NCBI GenBank assembly: GCA_050697155.1
Contig: JBOGZD010000016.1
Location: forward strand, 1-33,874
Length of the DNA: 33,874 bases
Source of the DNA: JBOGZD01 sp050697155
GTDB lineage: Bacteria; Actinomycetota; Thermoleophilia; Solirubrobacterales; 70-9
Direction of reading: 5' to 3'
This document shows, in pieces, positions 6,780 to 14,634 of this stretch. The stretch's first letter is position 1. Every line of letters starts with the position of its first letter. Below the pieces are notes generated by a model that saw nothing but the letters and a program-made list of their open reading frames with translations, was not told the origin of the DNA and did not search any database. The translations under genes were made by a program, and so were the position numbers.

Positions 6780-7729
6780 CCGATCCCGATCCCGGCTTCT
6801 GGCGCGCCAGGCCGGTGACGGTCACCGGCGGTGCCGGCTTCCTCGGAGCCGCGGTCGTGCGCCGGCTCGAGGAGCTCGACGCTGCGGTCACCGTGACCCG
6901 CTCACGCGATTTCGACCTGCGTGACGCCTCCGCGACTCGCGAGGCGCTGCGCGGAGCCGACACCGTGCTCCACCTCGCCGCGCGGGTGGGCGGGATCGGA
7001 TTCAACCGCCGCAACCCGGGCCCGCTGGCCTACGACAACCTGATCATGGGCGGGAACGTGTACGAGCGGGCACGCGAGCTCGGCGTGCGCAAGCTCGTCT
7101 GCGCATGCTCGGTCTGTGCCTATCCCAAGCACGTCCCGGTCCCGTTCCGCGAGGACGCGATCTGGGACGGCTACCCGGAGGAGTCCAACGCCCCATACGG
7201 CCTGGCCAAGAAGATGCTGCTCGTGCTCAGCGACGCCTATCGGCGCCAGTATGGCTTCGACTCCTGTGCGCCGGTGATCGCCAACCTCTACGGCCCCGGC
7301 GACAACTACGACCTCGAGGACTCGCACGTGATCGCGGCGATGATCCGCAAGTTCGCGGAGGCCGTCGACCGGGGCGAGCAGGAGGTGGTGCTATGGGGGA
7401 CCGGAACGCCGACGCGCGAGTTCCTCTATGTCGACGACGCCGCCCGCGCCCTGATCCTGGCCGCCGAGCGGCTGGAGACCTCCGAGCCGGTCAACATCGG
7501 CACCGGCCGCGAGACTTCCATCCGCGAGCTCGCCCAGCGGGTCTCGGAGCTGGCGGGGTTCGAGGGTGAGCTGGTGTGGGACGACTCGCGCCCCGACGGC
7601 CAGCCGGCCCGCTACCTCGACGTCACCAGGGCGCGTGAACTGATCGATTTCGAGGCCGAGGTGTCGCTCGAGCAGGGGCTGGCGGAGACGCTGCGCGCGT
7701 ACCGGGACAGCATGCTCCCGGCGAGCTGA
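6776..7729 (+). CDS. fcl: GDP-L-fucose synthase (epimerase/reductase)
   Basis: A 317-residue short-chain dehydrogenase-type enzyme that epimerises and reduces the product of Gmd to GDP-L-fucose. Seen: the nucleotide-binding TVTGGAGFLGAAVVRRLEE, HLAARVGGIGFNRRNP (typical of Fcl, which has a VGGI motif), the catalytic Ser/Cys region CSVCAYPKHVPVPFRED, the Tyr-Lys pair YGLAKKMLLV, and ANLYGPGDNYDLEDSHVI, a strong Fcl signature, then GTGTPTREFLYVDD. The GTG start at 6776 overlaps the gmd stop, so translation is coupled. The product depends on local epimerase specificity; GDP-fucose is by far the most likely. It converges on the methyltransferase operon with 13 bp between stops. Confidence 0.92.
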   Translation: MTDPDPGFWRARPVTVTGGAGFLGAAVVRRLEELDAAVTVTRSRDFDLRDASATREALRGADTVLHLAARVGGIGFNRRNPGPLAYDNLIMGGNVYERARELGVRKLVCACSVCAYPKHVPVPFREDAIWDGYPEESNAPYGLAKKMLLVLSDAYRRQYGFDSCAPVIANLYGPGDNYDLEDSHVIAAMIRKFAEAVDRGEQEVVLWGTGTPTREFLYVDDAARALILAAERLETSEPVNIGTGRETSIRELAQRVSELAGFEGELVWDDSRPDGQPARYLDVTRARELIDFEAEVSLEQGLAETLRAYRDSMLPAS

Positions 7730-7742
7730 CGATCCGTACGGG

Positions 7743-8603
7743 CTACCCGGCGTGAGCGGTGCGGCGCGCGACCGCGTTGATCGAGCCTCCGTCGGGGACG
7801 AGGCCGGCGAGCCGCTCGGGATCGCTCGGTAGCGCGCGCGAGTCCCGGAACTCGAACAGCGCGTAGCCAGCCTCGTCGATGAGCCCCGTGAGCTCGCCGA
7901 CGCTCGAGCCAGCGTCCTCGAAGATGTACGGCGCGAGCTCGAGCAGGATCGGCGGCGAGTGCGCGCGCAGGGTCTCGCCGGCACCGCGCAGCACGTCGCA
8001 CTCGTGCCCGTCGACGTCGATCTTGAGCAGGTCGACCCGCTCGACTGCCGCCTCGCGCAGGAGCTCATCGAGGGTCGCAGCCCGCGCCCCCTCGGTGCCG
8101 CGCGCCTCGCCCCGGTGCTTAGGATGCAGGTCACCTGACGAACCCAGCGGCCAGCTCGAATAGAGCTGCGCCGGAAGGCTCTCGCCCGGCGCGCCGACGA
8201 GGGCGGCCTGGACCGCCGTCACTCGCTGGGCCAGGTCGGGATTCAACGCCAGGTTCGCCTCCAGCTTGCGGAACGCGAACGCTGTCGGCTCGAAGGCGAT
8301 CACGCGCCCCGCGTCGCCGACCAGGGTGGCGAACTGGAGCGTGTGGGCGCCGACGTTGGCGCCGATGTCGACGACGACGTCACCGGGCTCGATCATGCGC
8401 GTATAGGCGCGCCGCGTCCCGGGCTCGAAGGCTCCGAGCAGCCAGATCGCGAAGTCGATTCCCTCGCGTAGGTCGAGGTGCCAGCGGATTCCGCGCCTGG
8501 TCGTCTCAAGCTCGGGACCACGGCCGGCGAGCCGGCGAGCTGCGATCACGGGCTCGACCGCAAGCCGCGCGAGCGCCGTCTTGTGCCGGGTCGCGAGGGT
8601 CAT
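7743..8603 (-). CDS. FkbM-family SAM-dependent methyltransferase
   Basis: A 286-residue FkbM-type methyltransferase; the family usually O-methylates sugars or polyketides. Seen: motif I DVVVDIGANVGAHTLQFATL near residues 92-111, the acidic motif II VIAFEPTAFAFRKLEANL, and the FkbM signature VDLLKIDVDGHECDVLRGAG near 200-219, followed by ILLELAPY. The start ATG at 8603 overlaps the stop of the upstream methyltransferase (ATGA on the minus strand), making it the third gene of an operon. Neighbouring gmd/fcl and the GT2 fusion suggest that it methylates a fucose-containing or other surface glycan. The exact substrate cannot be read from the sequence. Confidence 0.88.
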   Translation of the reverse strand: MTLATRHKTALARLAVEPVIAARRLAGRGPELETTRRGIRWHLDLREGIDFAIWLLGAFEPGTRRAYTRMIEPGDVVVDIGANVGAHTLQFATLVGDAGRVIAFEPTAFAFRKLEANLALNPDLAQRVTAVQAALVGAPGESLPAQLYSSWPLGSSGDLHPKHRGEARGTEGARAATLDELLREAAVERVDLLKIDVDGHECDVLRGAGETLRAHSPPILLELAPYIFEDAGSSVGELTGLIDEAGYALFEFRDSRALPSDPERLAGLVPDGGSINAVARRTAHAG

Positions 8604-9376
8604 CGGCGCTCCAGCACGACCAGGCAGCGAAAGGCGGCGAGCGGCGCGAGCGGCGCGAGCGCTGGCTCGATCCGGCGCAGCGCGCCGACGACGAGGTCCG
8701 GCGCCAGCCGCCGACCCTCGAAGCCGCCGCTCAGGGGGTAGGCCAGGTAGGCGAAGCGGCGGCGCTCGACCGGCACGAGCGCGGGCCAGCGCTCGCGAAA
8801 CCGCTGCAGGTGGCGCCAGAAGATCAGCGTCGGCAGAGCGTTGTTCGCGTCGAGCGGATCGGCGCTCGACTGCGGCGCCTCCGCAAACGGGTCGACGCCC
8901 GGGTCGGCACCCTCGCGGTGAAAGCGCCGGTAGGCGAACCCGGAGAGCAGCGAGCAGTAGGGCTCGACCGCCACCAGGCGCCCCCCGAGACGCAGTACCC
9001 GCTCCGCCTCGTCGAACAGCAGCGCGGGGCTGGGCAGGTGATGGAGCACGTCGGTCATCACCAGGTTGGCGACCGACGCGTCGGCGACCGGCAGCCGCTC
9101 GGCGTCGGCGACCCGGTCGGCCCAGGGCGTCGGGGCGACGTCGGTCGCGACCACCTGCGGACAAAGCTCCTTGAACGTCCCGATCCCGCAGCCGAGCTCG
9201 ATCGAGTCCCCCGGGGGCTCGGCCATCCGCGCGACGATCATCGCGTACCAGTCGGCATACAGCGCCCGCACCGCGGGGCGGGCCTCCCAGGCCTCGCGCT
9301 GGCGCCGCAGCGGCTCGACCAGCCGCGCGTCGAGGTCGTCGTGCGTTGACGTCAGTTCGATGAGGGCTTCACCCAT
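8600..9376 (-). CDS. Class I SAM-dependent methyltransferase (Methyltransf_11-like)
   Basis: A 258-residue methyltransferase. Seen: SIELGCGIGTFKELCPQ as SAM-binding motif I near residues 58-74, VVATDVAPTPWADRV after it, DAERLPVADASVANLVMTDVLHHLPSP as the typical post-I/II region, and ERVLRLGGRLVAVEPYCS as motif III. The C-terminal third is alpha-rich with an FRERWPALVPVERRR segment. Its N-terminus overlaps the end of the MT-GT2 fusion by 25 bp and its stop overlaps the FkbM gene start, so it is the middle gene of a three-gene operon. A sugar or glycolipid acceptor is inferred from context only. Confidence 0.85.
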   Translation of the reverse strand: MGEALIELTSTHDDLDARLVEPLRRQREAWEARPAVRALYADWYAMIVARMAEPPGDSIELGCGIGTFKELCPQVVATDVAPTPWADRVADAERLPVADASVANLVMTDVLHHLPSPALLFDEAERVLRLGGRLVAVEPYCSLLSGFAYRRFHREGADPGVDPFAEAPQSSADPLDANNALPTLIFWRHLQRFRERWPALVPVERRRFAYLAYPLSGGFEGRRLAPDLVVGALRRIEPALAPLAPLAAFRCLVVLERR

Positions 9377-10824
9377 AGGCGCCTGTAGCCGGCCGCGGCG
9401 AGGCGGATCAGGCTCGCGCCCGCAGAGAACCGACGGATGTTGGTGTCGCCGTACACCCGGGCCCGGTAGCGGATCGGCAGGTTGGAGATCTTGAGCCCGA
9501 GCAGGGCGCCTCCGAGGAGGATGTCGAAGTCGCCGAACGGGTCGTCGGCGTCGAACTCGTGGCTGCGCTCGGAGATGCGGCGCCAGTCGTCGCGGTGCAG
9601 GACCTTGGTCCCGCAGAGCGTGTCCTTGACGTACTGGCCGAGGACGTAGCTGAGCACGCCGGCGAAGAACCGGTTGCCGAGCATATTGAGAAACCGCATC
9701 GCCCCGGGCTCCATCGAATAGACGAGCCGGCTGCCGTTGATCAGCTCACCGTGGCCGGACGCGACCGCCTCGTAGAACTTCGGCAGCTCCTCGGGCGGCA
9801 CAGTCATGTCGCCGTCGAGGATCATCAGGATCTCGTTGGATGCGGCCTCGAACCCCTCCTGGACGGCGTTCCACTTGCCGCGCCCGGTCTGGACGACGAG
9901 CCGCAGGTTGCGCTCTGGATGGCTCGCGACCGCGGCCTCGATCCGCTCCCGCGTGTCGTCCTCCGAGCCGCCCTCGACGAACACGACCTCGGTGCCGGCG
10001 CCCATCTCGGGGATCCGGTCGACGAGCTCGTCGATCGACCCGGACTCGTTGCGGCAGGGCACGATCACCGAGACGGTGTAGTCGGAGCGCTGCGTGGGCA
10101 GCGGGCGGGCCACGATCCAGTAGGTCGCCGTCAGCGCGCGCAGCAGCGGCAGCCGGGCGAGGTAGCCGTTGAAGAGCCGGGAAAGGAAGCCAGGGCGGAT
10201 CGGCGCGAGGATCTCGGTGCGCTGCACGGTGACCTGGAAGCCCGCGAGCTCGAGCATGTTGACGAGATCAGGCGGGGCGACCCAATTGCGGATCGGTCGC
10301 CGGGGGCGGATGCCGAGCATTTCCAGCACGCTCAGCAGCGGGCGCCAGACGTTGCTGTAGCTCGACGCGATCAGGCGCGTCTGGGAATGGCACAGCGAGG
10401 CGATCGTCTCGAACAGCGCCTGCAGGTCGCTGACGTAGGGCACCGTGTCGGTGAGGACGATGTAATCGAAGGTCTCGTCGGTGGCGACGTCCTCGCCCGC
10501 AGCATGCGCGAACTCGAGCCCTGGATGGCGCTCGCGTGCGCTCGCGACCATCCTCGGGCTCACGTCGACGCCCAGGCCGCGCGCGGGGCGCAGCGCGGCG
10601 AGCAGGTCGCCGCGCCCGCTGCCGATCTCGAGCACCGACTGACCGGGGGGGACCAGTGAGCAGCAGATGCTGGTGACGAGCTCGTGATAGCCGCCGGTCT
10701 TGCCCAGCCACGCGTCCTCCTCGCGGGCGAAGCGGTCGAAGAACGCGGCGACCTCCGCGTACTCCGCCGCCGGAGCCGCACCGGCCCCTGCGAGTGCGGC
10801 CCCGCCAGCCCCGTTCTCGACCAT
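9352..10824 (-). CDS. Bifunctional methyltransferase / family 2 glycosyltransferase
   Basis: A 490-residue two-domain protein. The N-terminal SAM methyltransferase has motif I in SVLEIGSGRGDLLAAL near residues 63-78, GLGVDVSPRMVASAR after it, and a TFDYIVLTDTVPYVSD motif II. From residue 249 a GT2 domain begins (YTVSVIVPCRNESGSIDELV), with FVEGGSEDDT, ILDGDMTVPPEEL as the metal-binding DxD-type region, and NMLGNRFFAGVL...CGTKVL, which resembles polyprenyl-phosphate sugar transferases such as dolichol-phosphate mannosyl synthase. Start: ATG at 10824 with a TAGACT hexamer 10 nt upstream; an in-frame start further upstream is less likely. It leads the operon and probably builds and methylates a lipid-linked or surface sugar. 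Confidence 0.88.
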   Translation of the reverse strand: MVENGAGGAALAGAGAAPAAEYAEVAAFFDRFAREEDAWLGKTGGYHELVTSICCSLVPPGQSVLEIGSGRGDLLAALRPARGLGVDVSPRMVASARERHPGLEFAHAAGEDVATDETFDYIVLTDTVPYVSDLQALFETIASLCHSQTRLIASSYSNVWRPLLSVLEMLGIRPRRPIRNWVAPPDLVNMLELAGFQVTVQRTEILAPIRPGFLSRLFNGYLARLPLLRALTATYWIVARPLPTQRSDYTVSVIVPCRNESGSIDELVDRIPEMGAGTEVVFVEGGSEDDTRERIEAAVASHPERNLRLVVQTGRGKWNAVQEGFEAASNEILMILDGDMTVPPEELPKFYEAVASGHGELINGSRLVYSMEPGAMRFLNMLGNRFFAGVLSYVLGQYVKDTLCGTKVLHRDDWRRISERSHEFDADDPFGDFDILLGGALLGLKISNLPIRYRARVYGDTNIRRFSAGASLIRLAAAGYRRLWVKPSSN

Positions 10825-10834
10825 GAGACCGGTC

Positions 10835-10840
10835 AGTCTA
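10835..10840 (-). promoter_or_regulatory. -10 element (TAGACT, minus strand) for the methyltransferase operon
   Basis: On the minus strand TAGACT is followed by 10 nt, including the palindrome GACCGGTC, and then the ATG at 10824. The leader would be a few bases at most. It is divergent from the MaoC gene promoter about 30 bp away. Confidence 0.4.
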
Positions 10841-10867
10841 GTCCTGCCCGCAGAAGCCGCCACCGGG

Positions 10868-10873
10868 TAGCCT
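10868..10873 (+). promoter_or_regulatory. -10 element (TAGCCT) before the MaoC-like gene
   Basis: GGGTAGCCT ends 9 nt before the ATG at 10883, with no Shine-Dalgarno. It matches the GGGTAGGTT context at 22505-22513 and supports the ATG at 10883 as start. Confidence 0.45.
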
Positions 10874-10882
10874 CAGCGGCCG

Positions 10883-11350
10883 ATGGTGCCGGTCACGATC
10901 GAGGGCATGGACGGGCTGCGTGCGCTGGTGGGCAGGGAGATCGGCCCCAGCGACTGGGTCGAGATCACCCAGGCCGACATCGACAAGTTCGCCGACGTCT
11001 CGCGCGACCACCAGTGGATCCACACCGATCCCGAGCGAGCGGCGCGCGAGAGCCCCTACGGGACCACCGTCGCCCACGGGAACCTGACCCTGTCGCTGAT
11101 CGACGCCCTACGCCGCGAGCTGATCGCGCAGCGCGGCGTGACGATGGGGATCAACTACGGCTGGAACCGGGTCAGGTTCCCGGCGCCGGTGCCGGCGGGC
11201 GCGCGCGTCCGGGCCACCGCCGAGGTGCAGGCGGTCGACGAGCTCGGCGACGGCTGGTGGCACATCGTCACCAGGTTCACCCTCGAACGCGAGGGTGGGG
11301 ACAAGCCGGTCTGCGTCGCCGAGTCCGTCGGCCGCGCGCTGGTCTCCTAG
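10883..11350 (+). CDS. MaoC-family (R)-specific enoyl-CoA hydratase
   Basis: A 155-residue hot-dog fold dehydratase that hydrates trans-2-enoyl-CoA to (R)-3-hydroxyacyl-CoA, or acts in related acyl-CoA steps. The hydratase-2 motif is visible as FADVSRDHQWIHTDPERA near residues 36-53, with the catalytic Asp and His six residues apart, followed by YGTTVAHGNLTLSL and GINYGWNRVRFPAPVPAG, the family's second strand region. A single hot-dog domain of about 150 residues is normal. Alternative starts (GTG 10886, ATG 10907) are possible; 10883 fits the TAGCCT box. It ends exactly where the convergent cupredoxin gene ends, with zero bases between. The chain length of the substrate is unknown. Confidence 0.9.
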   Translation: MVPVTIEGMDGLRALVGREIGPSDWVEITQADIDKFADVSRDHQWIHTDPERAARESPYGTTVAHGNLTLSLIDALRRELIAQRGVTMGINYGWNRVRFPAPVPAGARVRATAEVQAVDELGDGWWHIVTRFTLEREGGDKPVCVAESVGRALVS

Positions 11351-11797
11351 CTATTCGACCGTGAGCGGCCCTTCCATGCCGGCCTCGCGGTGCGCGTCGA
11401 CCGAGCAGTAGAAGGTGTACTCGCCCGGATCGAGGTCGGCGTCGGTTGAGGTCGAGTCGCCGGTGATCACCTCCGTGCGGGTGACCTCCTCGCCGTCGGG
11501 GGTCTCGATCACGAAGTCGTGGCCGATCGAGGCGTCGTTGGTGAACTCGAAGGTCACCGCCCCCGCTGGGGCCTCGAGCGAGCTCTGCACGTAGGCGAGC
11601 TGACCGCCCGGATCCGCCTCGACCGAGACGGTGCCGCCGGCGCCTCCGTCCTCGGCGGGCGCCTCCTCCTCCGGGGCGGGCTCCTCGGTGGTCTCCTCCG
11701 CCACGGCGGGCTCCTCGTCGTCATCGTCATCGCCGCAGGCCGCGACGGCGAACATCGCCAGCGCGAGCAGCGAGAGCACGAGTGCGAGCTTCTTCAT
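11351..11797 (-). CDS. Cupredoxin-domain lipoprotein (plastocyanin/amicyanin-like)
   Basis: A 148-residue secreted lipoprotein. The signal peptide MKKLALVLSLLALAMFAVAAC ends in a lipobox (AVAAC, Cys about residue 21), so the mature protein is anchored to the outer face of the membrane. A very acidic linker follows (GDDDDDEEP, then Glu/Pro-rich to about residue 52), then a cupredoxin domain. The type 1 copper ligands are all present: His in SIGHDFVIE, and Cys, His and Met in YCSVDAHREAGMEG. It probably carries electrons or stores copper; the partner is unknown. GGAGG lies 7 nt before the ATG, one of the few genes here with a clear Shine-Dalgarno. It is convergent with the MaoC gene. Confidence 0.9.
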   Translation of the reverse strand: MKKLALVLSLLALAMFAVAACGDDDDDEEPAVAEETTEEPAPEEEAPAEDGGAGGTVSVEADPGGQLAYVQSSLEAPAGAVTFEFTNDASIGHDFVIETPDGEEVTRTEVITGDSTSTDADLDPGEYTFYCSVDAHREAGMEGPLTVE

Positions 11798-11827
11798 CCG
11801 GGACCTCCGATCATCGCCAGTTCGGCG

Positions 11828-11833
11828 AGTGTA
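11828..11833 (-). promoter_or_regulatory. -10 element (TACACT, minus strand) for the cupredoxin gene
   Basis: On the minus strand GGATACACT gives a leader of roughly 25-30 nt that contains a small TCGCC/GGCGA stem-loop and the GGAGG ribosome-binding site before the ATG at 11797. This gene therefore has a conventional leader, unlike many neighbours. Confidence 0.4.
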
Positions 11834-11877
11834 TCCGTCCGCGGCTGAACCGAAGCCGAGCGGGTGTCCGCCCCGCC

Positions 11878-12690
11878 TCAGCGGCCGGCGAACCGGGCCT
11901 CGCGGCCCTCGAAGAAGGCGGCGACTCCCTCGCGAAGGTCCTCGGTGCCCATCGAGTCGGCGATCCCGTGGCGCTCGACCTGGAGGTGGTCGGTGAGTGT
12001 GTTCTCGAGGCTCTCGGCGACGAGGCGCTTCGCCATCCGCACGTAGTGGGGCGCCTTCGCCGCCAGCTTCTCGGCCTTCGCGCGGGCCTCGCCGAGCAGC
12101 TGGTCGGCGGGGACGACCTTGGTCACGATCCCGGCCTCGAGCGCCTGCTCGGCGTTCAGCAGCGGGTCGTTGAGCAGCAGCTCCAGCGCCTGCGAGGGGC
12201 CGACGACGCGGGGCAGGAAGTAGGTCATGCCGCCGTCCGGCGAGGCGCCGATGCGGCCGTAGGCGCAGACGAAGGCGGCGTCGGCCGAGGCGATTCGCAG
12301 GTCGCACATCAGCGCCAGCGAGAACCCCGCGCCGGCGGCGACCCCGTTGACCGCGGCGATCACGGGATAGGGGATGCGGCGGAAGTCGACGATCGCCTGG
12401 TGGAGGACCTCGGCGCCGCGCCGGACGTCGGAGGGCAGGTCGTGCTCGGGGTCGTCGAGGCCGCTGCGAAACCAGTTCACGTCGCCGCCGGAGGAGAACG
12501 CGCGTCCCGCCCCGGTGACGATCAACCCTCGCAGCGGGGCGCGGTCGGCGAGCCAGCCCGCGGCGACGGTGAGCTCGAAGATCATCTCCGGGCTCATCGC
12601 GTTGAGGCTGTCGGGGCGATCGAGGGTGAGCGTCGCGATCTCGCCCTCGATCCCGATCGACAGCGTCTTCAGCTCGGGCGGCGATGCCAT
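11878..12690 (-). CDS. Enoyl-CoA hydratase/isomerase (crotonase superfamily)
   Basis: A 270-residue crotonase-fold protein. Seen: TLTLDRPDSLNAMSPEM near residues 19-35, the oxyanion-hole motif GAGRAFSSGGDVNWF near 62-76, AAVNGVAAGAGFSLALMCDLRIAS for the second oxyanion-hole turn, and YGRIGASPDGGMTYFLPRVVG, where an Asp (SPDGG) takes the place of the catalytic Glu of classical hydratases. That pattern is typical of PaaG/PaaF-type and isomerase-like members, so it may be an isomerase or act on phenylacetate- or fatty-acid-derived CoA esters. The ATG at 12690 is divergent from uvrC and shares overlapping promoter hexamers with it. It lies in the same small acyl-CoA region as the MaoC gene. Confidence 0.88.
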   Translation of the reverse strand: MASPPELKTLSIGIEGEIATLTLDRPDSLNAMSPEMIFELTVAAGWLADRAPLRGLIVTGAGRAFSSGGDVNWFRSGLDDPEHDLPSDVRRGAEVLHQAIVDFRRIPYPVIAAVNGVAAGAGFSLALMCDLRIASADAAFVCAYGRIGASPDGGMTYFLPRVVGPSQALELLLNDPLLNAEQALEAGIVTKVVPADQLLGEARAKAEKLAAKAPHYVRMAKRLVAESLENTLTDHLQVERHGIADSMGTEDLREGVAAFFEGREARFAGR

Positions 12691-12699
12691 GGGAGGGGA

Positions 12700-12709
12700 A
12701 CCCTAACCT
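12700..12709. promoter_or_regulatory. Overlapping divergent -10 elements for uvrC and the crotonase gene
   Basis: The plus strand reads TAACCT at 12704-12709, 7 nt before the uvrC GTG at 12717. The minus strand reads TAGGGT at 12705-12700, 9 nt before the crotonase ATG at 12690. The two hexamers share 12704-12705, so RNA polymerase bound in one direction should block the other. Only 26 bp separate the two start codons. Confidence 0.5.
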
Positions 12710-12716
12710 GTCCCGC

Positions 12717-14627
12717 GTGACCACAGACCGCGACATCCCCGGACGAGAAGCGGAGGAGATGTCGCGCATTGGCTCCGTGGAGGAGCAGCGGCAGGAACTG
12801 CCCGACCAGCCCGGCGTCTACCTGTTCAAGGACGAGCGGGGCCGGGTGCTGTACGTCGGCAAGGCGGTGTCGATCCGCAAGCGGGTCGCGGGGCACTTCG
12901 CGGGCAAGTCGGCCCGCGGCGCCGGCGAGATGGTCGACCGGATCGCCTCGATCGACGTCCTCGTCACCGAAACGGAGGCCGAGGCGCTGCTCGCCGAGCA
13001 GCAGTTCATCAAGCGCCACCGGCCGCGGTTCAACATTCGCCTGCGCGACGACAAGTCCTACCCGTACATCGGGATCAGCCTCGACGAGGAGTTCCCGCGC
13101 GTCTACTTCACCCGCGAGCGCCACCGCTCGGCTCGGATCTACTTCGGGCCCTACTCGAGCGCGAAGCGCGTCCGCGAGACCCTCGACCTGCTCGGGCGCC
13201 TGTTCCAGTACCGCACCTGTGAGGGGCCGGAGCCGGGCCGGCGCTCGGGCGTCCCGTGCCTCGACTACTACATCAAGCGCTGCGCGGCCCCCTGCGTCGG
13301 CTACGTCGACCGCGGGGAGTACAGGCGTGGGATCGACGCGATCGTCGACTTCCTCTCCGGGCGCTACCGCGACGTCGAACGCGACCTCGAGCGCAAGATG
13401 GAGGAGGCCGCCCGGGCCGAGGAGTTCGAGCGCGCCGCGGTCTACCGCGACCGGCTCGAGGCGGTGCGCTCGCTGATGCAGCGCCGCAGCGTCGCCGGCG
13501 AGTCGCTCGAGTCGGCCGATCTGGTCGCGGTTGCGCTCGAGGGCGGCGACGCCAACGCTCAGGTGTTCCAGGTCCGCGACGGGGTCCTCGCCGAGCGCCA
13601 CGGCTTCTACCTCGCCAACGAGGCCGAGCGCGGCGAGGCCGAGGTGACCGAGGAGTTCCTGGCTCAGTACTACTCCGCCGCCCCGGCGGTCCCGCGCCTG
13701 GTCGTCGTCGGACAGGCGGTGCGCGAGCGCGCCGAGCTGGTCGCCGAAGCCCTGTCGGCCCGCCGCGGCGGGCCGGTCGAGGTTCGGGTTGCCGAGCGCG
13801 GGGACAAGCGCCGCCTGCGCGATCTCGCCGAGCGCAACGCCCGCCTGGCGCTGGCCCAGGACCGGCTGCGCCAAGAGCGCCGCCGCTCGCAGCGGGTCGA
13901 CGCGCTCGCGGCGCTCCAGGACGCTCTCGGGCTCGAGGCGCTGCCGGTGCGGATCGAGGGCTTCGACATCTCGAACATCGGCGGCGAGCACACCGTCGCC
14001 TCGATGGTGGTGTTCGAGGGCGGGGCGCCGAAGAAGGCGGACTACCGGCGGTTCAGGGTTCGCGGAGACCGCACCGCCGGACCCGACGACTTCTCCTCGA
14101 TGGAGGAGGTGCTCGGGCGCCGGGTCTCGCGGCTGCTCGAGCAGTCCGACCGCTCCCCGCACGACGAGGAGCGCGACGCGAGCTTCGCCTCGGTCCCCGA
14201 CCTGATCGTGATCGACGGCGGCCGCGGGCAGCTCTCGGCCGGGATGCGCTCGGTTGCGCCGCTGGTCGAGCGCGGGACGGCGGTGATCGGGCTCGCCAAG
14301 CGGCTCGAGGAGGTGTTCGTGCCGAACCGGCGCGAGCCGCTCGAGATCCCGGGCGACTCCGAGGCGCTGCGCCTGCTCCAGCGGGTGCGCGACGAGGCCC
14401 ACCGGTTCGCGATCGAGCACCACCGGCGCCGTCGGGGGCAGGCGATGACGGGTTCGCTGCTCGACGAGCTGCACGGCGTCGGCCCAGTGCGAAAGCGCGC
14501 CCTGCTGGCGCACTTCGGCTCGCCCGACCGCCTGGTCGCCGCGAGCCGCGAGGAGCTCGAGGCGGTCCCCGGGATCCCGGGCAAGCTCGCCCGCGACATC
14601 CACCGCCAGCTCAACAAGGCGGGGTAG
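12717..14627 (+). CDS. uvrC: UvrABC excinuclease subunit C
   Basis: A 636-residue nucleotide excision repair nuclease that makes the 3' and 5' incisions beside DNA lesions after UvrA/UvrB recognition. Domains in order: GIY-YIG nuclease (QPGVYLFKDERGRVLYVGKA), a Cys-containing region (TCEGPEPGRRSGVPCLDYYI...RCAAPCVGYV), the UvrB-binding UVR motif (DLERKMEEAARAEEFERAAV), the RNase H-like endonuclease domain (IEGFDISNIGGEHTVASMVV, then LIVIDGGRGQLSAG), and tandem helix-hairpin-helix motifs at the end (LHGVGPVRKRALLAHFGS, AVPGIPGKLARDI). I chose GTG 12717 because TAACCT lies 7 nt upstream; ATG 12759 is an alternative and ATG 12684 would run back over the divergent gene. Full length. Confidence 0.96.
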   Translation: MTTDRDIPGREAEEMSRIGSVEEQRQELPDQPGVYLFKDERGRVLYVGKAVSIRKRVAGHFAGKSARGAGEMVDRIASIDVLVTETEAEALLAEQQFIKRHRPRFNIRLRDDKSYPYIGISLDEEFPRVYFTRERHRSARIYFGPYSSAKRVRETLDLLGRLFQYRTCEGPEPGRRSGVPCLDYYIKRCAAPCVGYVDRGEYRRGIDAIVDFLSGRYRDVERDLERKMEEAARAEEFERAAVYRDRLEAVRSLMQRRSVAGESLESADLVAVALEGGDANAQVFQVRDGVLAERHGFYLANEAERGEAEVTEEFLAQYYSAAPAVPRLVVVGQAVRERAELVAEALSARRGGPVEVRVAERGDKRRLRDLAERNARLALAQDRLRQERRRSQRVDALAALQDALGLEALPVRIEGFDISNIGGEHTVASMVVFEGGAPKKADYRRFRVRGDRTAGPDDFSSMEEVLGRRVSRLLEQSDRSPHDEERDASFASVPDLIVIDGGRGQLSAGMRSVAPLVERGTAVIGLAKRLEEVFVPNRREPLEIPGDSEALRLLQRVRDEAHRFAIEHHRRRRGQAMTGSLLDELHGVGPVRKRALLAHFGSPDRLVAASREELEAVPGIPGKLARDIHRQLNKAG

Positions 14628-14634
14628 CGGCGAG

